From Flavobacteriales bacterium (GTDB lineage Bacteria; Bacteroidota; Bacteroidia; NS11-12g; UBA955), in the NCBI GenBank assembly GCA_947450405.1, contig CANFVI010000078.1, positions 1 to 7,458 on the forward strand: a stretch of DNA of 7,458 bases. Reading direction: 5' to 3'. A program made the translations under genes and the position numbers. A model generated the notes under the pieces. That model had not been told where the DNA came from. It worked only from the letters and a program-made list of their open reading frames with translations, and made no database searches. Within the stretch, counting starts at the first letter, position 1; each line of letters opens with the position of its first letter. Shown one piece after another: positions 5,515-7,458 of this stretch.

Positions 5515-7458
5515 ATGTTGAAATCGCCGGGGAAATTATTGTTGCTTGTTGGCTTATTCATAGTTGGTCTGGCACAATACTTTTCGGTTCAGAAATTTGA
5601 TAAACAAGAAAGCACGGCATTAAACCAAGTAAAAAAATCAATTGAAAATGAAATCACATCAATTGATAAAAGAGTGTTAAGCCTTGAGAGCTACAAACTT
5701 ACAAAAGGCAATATTGATTCTGTTGCAAGTAGTTTGAAATTAAATGGCATTGACTTTTTTGAATTTCATGGAAATACGCCAATTTTTTGGACGAATGATC
5801 TCTTTCAAATTACACCTCAAAATACAAATTCTTTTGAAATTGTAAAACAAGGTTCGCTCTATTTGGCCAAATGGAATTTAGTTCACCGGGGTGGTACTCG
5901 AATTTTTGTGTATAATATTTTCCCAGATCAGGGATTAAGAATCAATCCTGATTCACTATTAGAAAAACAGTCATCTATTTATCAAATTGAAAGAGTTGGC
6001 AGTCAAAATGAATTCTCAAAAATCAATGGAAAAAAACAATTAAATTTCGAATTCAAAGGTGAGAAATATGCAATTTCAACGGTTCAATTCTCACCAAGTT
6101 TGCTATTTGCTTATTTATATATTTTCGGACTGTTTTTAGTCAGTATTGGAATTGTAATTATTCAAAGGAATTCAAATAAGTCCACATTGAAATGGATAAA
6201 TTGGATTATGTGGTTTGGGGTTGTTAGTTTGTTTGTAGCTGATTTTAATTTCACCAATTTAAAACAGTTGAAATTATTTTCTTCTCAATTATTTTATATT
6301 AATCCCGTTTTTCAGAGTTTGGGGGTGATTGCTAGCTATGCGGTTCTATTATTTTGGCTCGCTTCACTTATTCTAGCGCAAATCAAGCCAAAGTTAAAAT
6401 CAGCGGATTTAAAATCTGCTTATTTTCTGAATATTCCCATAATTCTTATCGCTTTAATCATTCTGCAAGTTATTTTTATCTTAGCCAGTAAAATGGTAAT
6501 TGATACCGAAATACATTTTGATTTTTTTGAGATATTGCTTGTAACAAGGTATACAACAATAAGTATTGGGGTTTTGGTATTGCTATTTCTAACGTTCTTC
6601 ACGCTGCTTAATGAAATTGCGGTTAATTTGTTTAGTGTAGAATCGAATCATCGATTAATGATGATTGTAGTTTCATTCGCGCCAGTATTGACCTTTGGAT
6701 ATTATAATTTACCCACTTTGCCGTTTTATTTATGGTTGTGTTTTGGAATTATTTGGTTTGTTTTTAGAAAACAATCCCTTCATAGATTTGATTATACCAG
6801 ATTACTGTTGCAAATTTTACTTCCGTGCATTGCCTTGAGTATTATTTTCAACACCAAATTAAGAGAAAAAGAACAGGAACAAAGAAAATATATAGCCTCT
6901 AAATTGCTATTAAAGGCCGATAAAGCAATAAAAAATCATTTATACGAATCTGAATCTCAGTTGATGAATGATAAAGGGATTTTAGATTATTATACTTGTA
7001 AAGACGTTTCAAAAGAGGCTTTTGAGAATCGATTAAAAGTCTTGTATTTTGATAGGAAATACGACAATTACCAACTTTCTATTTTTGATTTCAATGGAAA
7101 GGGACAGGCCTACCGAATTGAAAACACCATCGATTTTGGAACATTAAACGCTATTTACTTCTCCGATTTGTGTATTCAGGTTACCAATCGATTCTTTTTA
7201 ATTAATGAACGCAGATTGAGAGGAAGTTACTTGGGTAAATTCAATGTGGTTTATGATGGGCAATTACAAGGAAGTTATTTTGTTCTGTTAACTCCCAAAT
7301 TTGGAAATAACCAAGGTAGACTTTCTGATGTTATTCAAAAAAATGCTACCGAAAACTTGTTTAGACGATACGATTATTCCTATGCTATATATAACCGAAA
7401 TAAACTGAATAGGCATTTAGGTCATTTTGATTATCCCGCTTTAAATCAGTTCGGTGTA
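5515..7458 (+). CDS. Large multi-pass membrane sensor protein, probable histidine kinase N-terminal half (cut off by window edge)
   Basis: The frame is open for 648 codons from an ATG at 5515 to the right edge, with an in-frame stop at 5500-5502, so the start is well fixed. Residues 8-25 form an N-terminal membrane anchor. Residues 26-196 form a first extracytoplasmic domain. A block of about eight further hydrophobic segments follows (roughly 197-217, 228-243, 265-288, 303-325, 340-365, 380-397, 400-416, 429-446). A second extracytoplasmic domain starts at 447 with a charged helix (KLREKEQEQRKYIASKLLLKADKAIKNHL). Its elements YDNYQLSIFDFNGKG (516-530) and YSYAIYNRNKL (621-631) resemble, from memory, sensor regions of large Bacteroidota histidine kinases, in which HAMP, HisKA and HATPase_c domains come later. 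No kinase domain lies within the window, so the kinase call is inference. It is 2 bp behind hldD, which suggests cotranscription and perhaps an envelope-related signal. Confidence 0.7.
   Translation, partial: MLKSPGKLLLLVGLFIVGLAQYFSVQKFDKQESTALNQVKKSIENEITSIDKRVLSLESYKLTKGNIDSVASSLKLNGIDFFEFHGNTPIFWTNDLFQITPQNTNSFEIVKQGSLYLAKWNLVHRGGTRIFVYNIFPDQGLRINPDSLLEKQSSIYQIERVGSQNEFSKINGKKQLNFEFKGEKYAISTVQFSPSLLFAYLYIFGLFLVSIGIVIIQRNSNKSTLKWINWIMWFGVVSLFVADFNFTNLKQLKLFSSQLFYINPVFQSLGVIASYAVLLFWLASLILAQIKPKLKSADLKSAYFLNIPIILIALIILQVIFILASKMVIDTEIHFDFFEILLVTRYTTISIGVLVLLFLTFFTLLNEIAVNLFSVESNHRLMMIVVSFAPVLTFGYYNLPTLPFYLWLCFGIIWFVFRKQSLHRFDYTRLLLQILLPCIALSIIFNTKLREKEQEQRKYIASKLLLKADKAIKNHLYESESQLMNDKGILDYYTCKDVSKEAFENRLKVLYFDRKYDNYQLSIFDFNGKGQAYRIENTIDFGTLNAIYFSDLCIQVTNRFFLINERRLRGSYLGKFNVVYDGQLQGSYFVLLTPKFGNNQGRLSDVIQKNATENLFRRYDYSYAIYNRNKLNRHLGHFDYPALNQFGV

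Noticed and set aside
6420..6602. 60-codon minus-strand ORF
   Set aside because: It is antisense to membrane segments of the long plus-strand sensor gene.
1..7458. Defence system, mobile element, CRISPR array or RNA gene
   Set aside because: I read both strands and saw no direct repeat array, terminal inverted repeats, transposase or integrase motif, tRNA-like cloverleaf or toxin-antitoxin pair; all DNA but about 200 bp is used by ordinary genes.

Overview
The window looks like ordinary chromosomal DNA from a member of the Bacteroidota. It is AT-rich, start codons lack Shine-Dalgarno sequences, and promoter -7 boxes follow the Bacteroidota pattern TAnnTTTG. It also encodes DUF5606-type and large multi-pass sensor proteins typical of that phylum. 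I cannot place it to genus. I see no RNA gene, insertion sequence, CRISPR array, phage gene or attachment site.

Layout. Six genes fill almost the whole window, arranged as two divergent blocks around a 60-70 bp intergenic region near 4475-4546, plus a seventh gene leaving the right edge. Reading leftward from that region on the minus strand: a dicarboxylate/amino-acid:cation symporter (to 3215); a 113-residue protein of unknown function 2 bp behind it (2871-3212); a gap of about 100 bp with a T-tract and a probable promoter; a DUF5606 protein (2216-2767); an M3-family oligoendopeptidase (506-2200); and, overlapping the peptidase end by 19 bp, a PIG-V-like polytopic glycosyltransferase cut by the left edge (1-524). 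Reading rightward on the plus strand: hldD, the ADP-heptose epimerase of lipopolysaccharide core synthesis (4547-5512), then, 2 bp later, a large multi-pass membrane protein open for 648 codons to the right edge (5515-7458). That protein looks like the sensor half of a histidine kinase.

The two edge genes were found by translating the sequence by hand. Both remain open to the window boundary, and each start is bounded by an upstream in-frame stop.

How the genes may work together. hldD supplies the activated heptose for lipopolysaccharide, and the PIG-V-like enzyme belongs to a family that transfers sugars from lipid-linked donors outside the inner membrane, so both ends touch the cell envelope. 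They sit in different transcription units, however. The symporter and the M3 peptidase could both serve uptake and use of amino acids or peptides, but nothing here proves a link. Small gaps and overlaps suggest three transcription units: symporter plus 113-aa protein; DUF5606, M3 and PIG-V; and hldD plus sensor protein. The most informative local signal is that the first genes of the units have TAnnTTTG-like boxes ending only 2-6 bp before an ATG. This implies leaderless or nearly leaderless mRNAs and moves three start codons.
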